From: Gammaproteobacteria bacterium
GTDB taxonomy: Bacteria; Pseudomonadota; Alphaproteobacteria; UBA828
DNA length: 5,542 nucleotides
NCBI GenBank assembly: GCA_002714015.1
Contig: PAWF01000010.1
Coordinates: 165,339 to 170,880 of the forward strand
Direction: 5' to 3'
Shown: piece by piece, positions 5,474-5,542 of the stretch
Layout of the letters: every line of letters begins with the position of its first letter
Numbering within the stretch: position 1 is the first letter of the stretch
The notes under the pieces: generated by a model
Seen by the model: only the letters and a program-made list of their open reading frames with translations
What the model was told of the DNA's origin: nothing
Databases searched by the model: none
Program-made: the position numbers and the translations under genes

Positions 5474-5524
5474 ATGGAATTATGAAGGTTTATGTTTAGT
5501 CTCAGGTCTATTAGTATTCCATTT
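5472..5524. repeat. long-loop inverted repeat after ilvE, weak terminator candidate
   Basis: The arms AAATGGAAT (5472-5480) and ATTCCATTT (5516-5524) are perfect nine-base complements separated by 35 bases. The right arm runs into further T residues (to 5528), and the left arm is preceded by the A run at the end of ilvE, so pairing could extend past one mismatch. The arrangement could end ilvE transcription, and in reverse that of a convergent gene. The long loop and few G/C pairs make it weak. Confidence 0.3.
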
Positions 5525-5542
5525 TTTTGCTGCTATGTTATC
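5480..5542 (-). CDS. possible C-terminal end of a convergent gene (partial)
   Basis: On the minus strand one frame is open from the window edge to a TAA at 5482-5480. It encodes the hydrophilic tail DNIAAKKWNTNRPETKHKPS, which is plausible as a protein C-terminus. It would converge on ilvE with a six-base gap. Twenty open codons are not significant in AT-rich DNA, and a competing plus-strand frame from the ATG at 5492 (MFSLRSISIPFF..., with AAGG three bases before) is also open to the edge. No family can be assigned. Confidence 0.22.
   Translation of the reverse strand, partial: DNIAAKKWNTNRPETKHKPS

Overview
The window is about 5.5 kb of AT-rich, gene-dense chromosomal DNA. It most likely comes from a low-GC, free-living alphaproteobacterium of the Rhodospirillales/SAR116-like type; that lineage is an inference. 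The protein sequences support it: the YbjN-like protein has the alphaproteobacterial form ending in TIGEA, the IlvE carries the alphaproteobacterial stretches GLYMICTLSKH and HDALMLDWRG, and the regulators resemble the PetP/PetR set of Rhodobacter relatives. I see no tRNA, rRNA, CRISPR array, transposase, integrase or phage gene. This reads as core genome, not an island.

Left part (1-1893, + strand). A 242-base AT-rich leader without a convincing complete gene precedes three tightly packed genes: a YbjN-domain protein (243-746), pyrroline-5-carboxylate reductase ProC (746-1561) and a small CsaA-like tRNA-binding-domain protein (1558-1893). The stop and start codons overlap at both junctions (TAATG and ATGA), so this is almost certainly one translationally coupled operon. 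A 20-base near-perfect palindrome sits just before its ribosome binding site.

Middle part (1919-4505, - strand). A three-gene regulatory operon reads leftwards: a MarR-family regulator (PetP-like), an OmpR-family response regulator (PetR-like) and an EnvZ-like membrane histidine kinase. Kinase and regulator are separated by one base and should form a cognate pair. All key phosphotransfer residues are present (His244 in the kinase, Asp69 in the regulator). The operon converges on the proC operon across only 25 bases, with no recognisable intrinsic terminator.

Right part (4595-5473, + strand). A branched-chain amino acid aminotransferase (ilvE) is transcribed divergently from the MarR gene across 89 bases. 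Nested inverted repeats overlap the MarR start codon and look like an operator. After ilvE there are 69 bases, with a long-armed AT-rich inverted repeat and possibly the tail of a convergent gene.

The protein-coding content is conventional. The items worth a second look are the palindromes at 209-228, 4002-4025 and 4498-4520, the poor ribosome binding sites of the regulatory genes, and a tiny reading frame with an ideal Shine-Dalgarno sequence at 4488-4514. I did not find a convincing new biological system.
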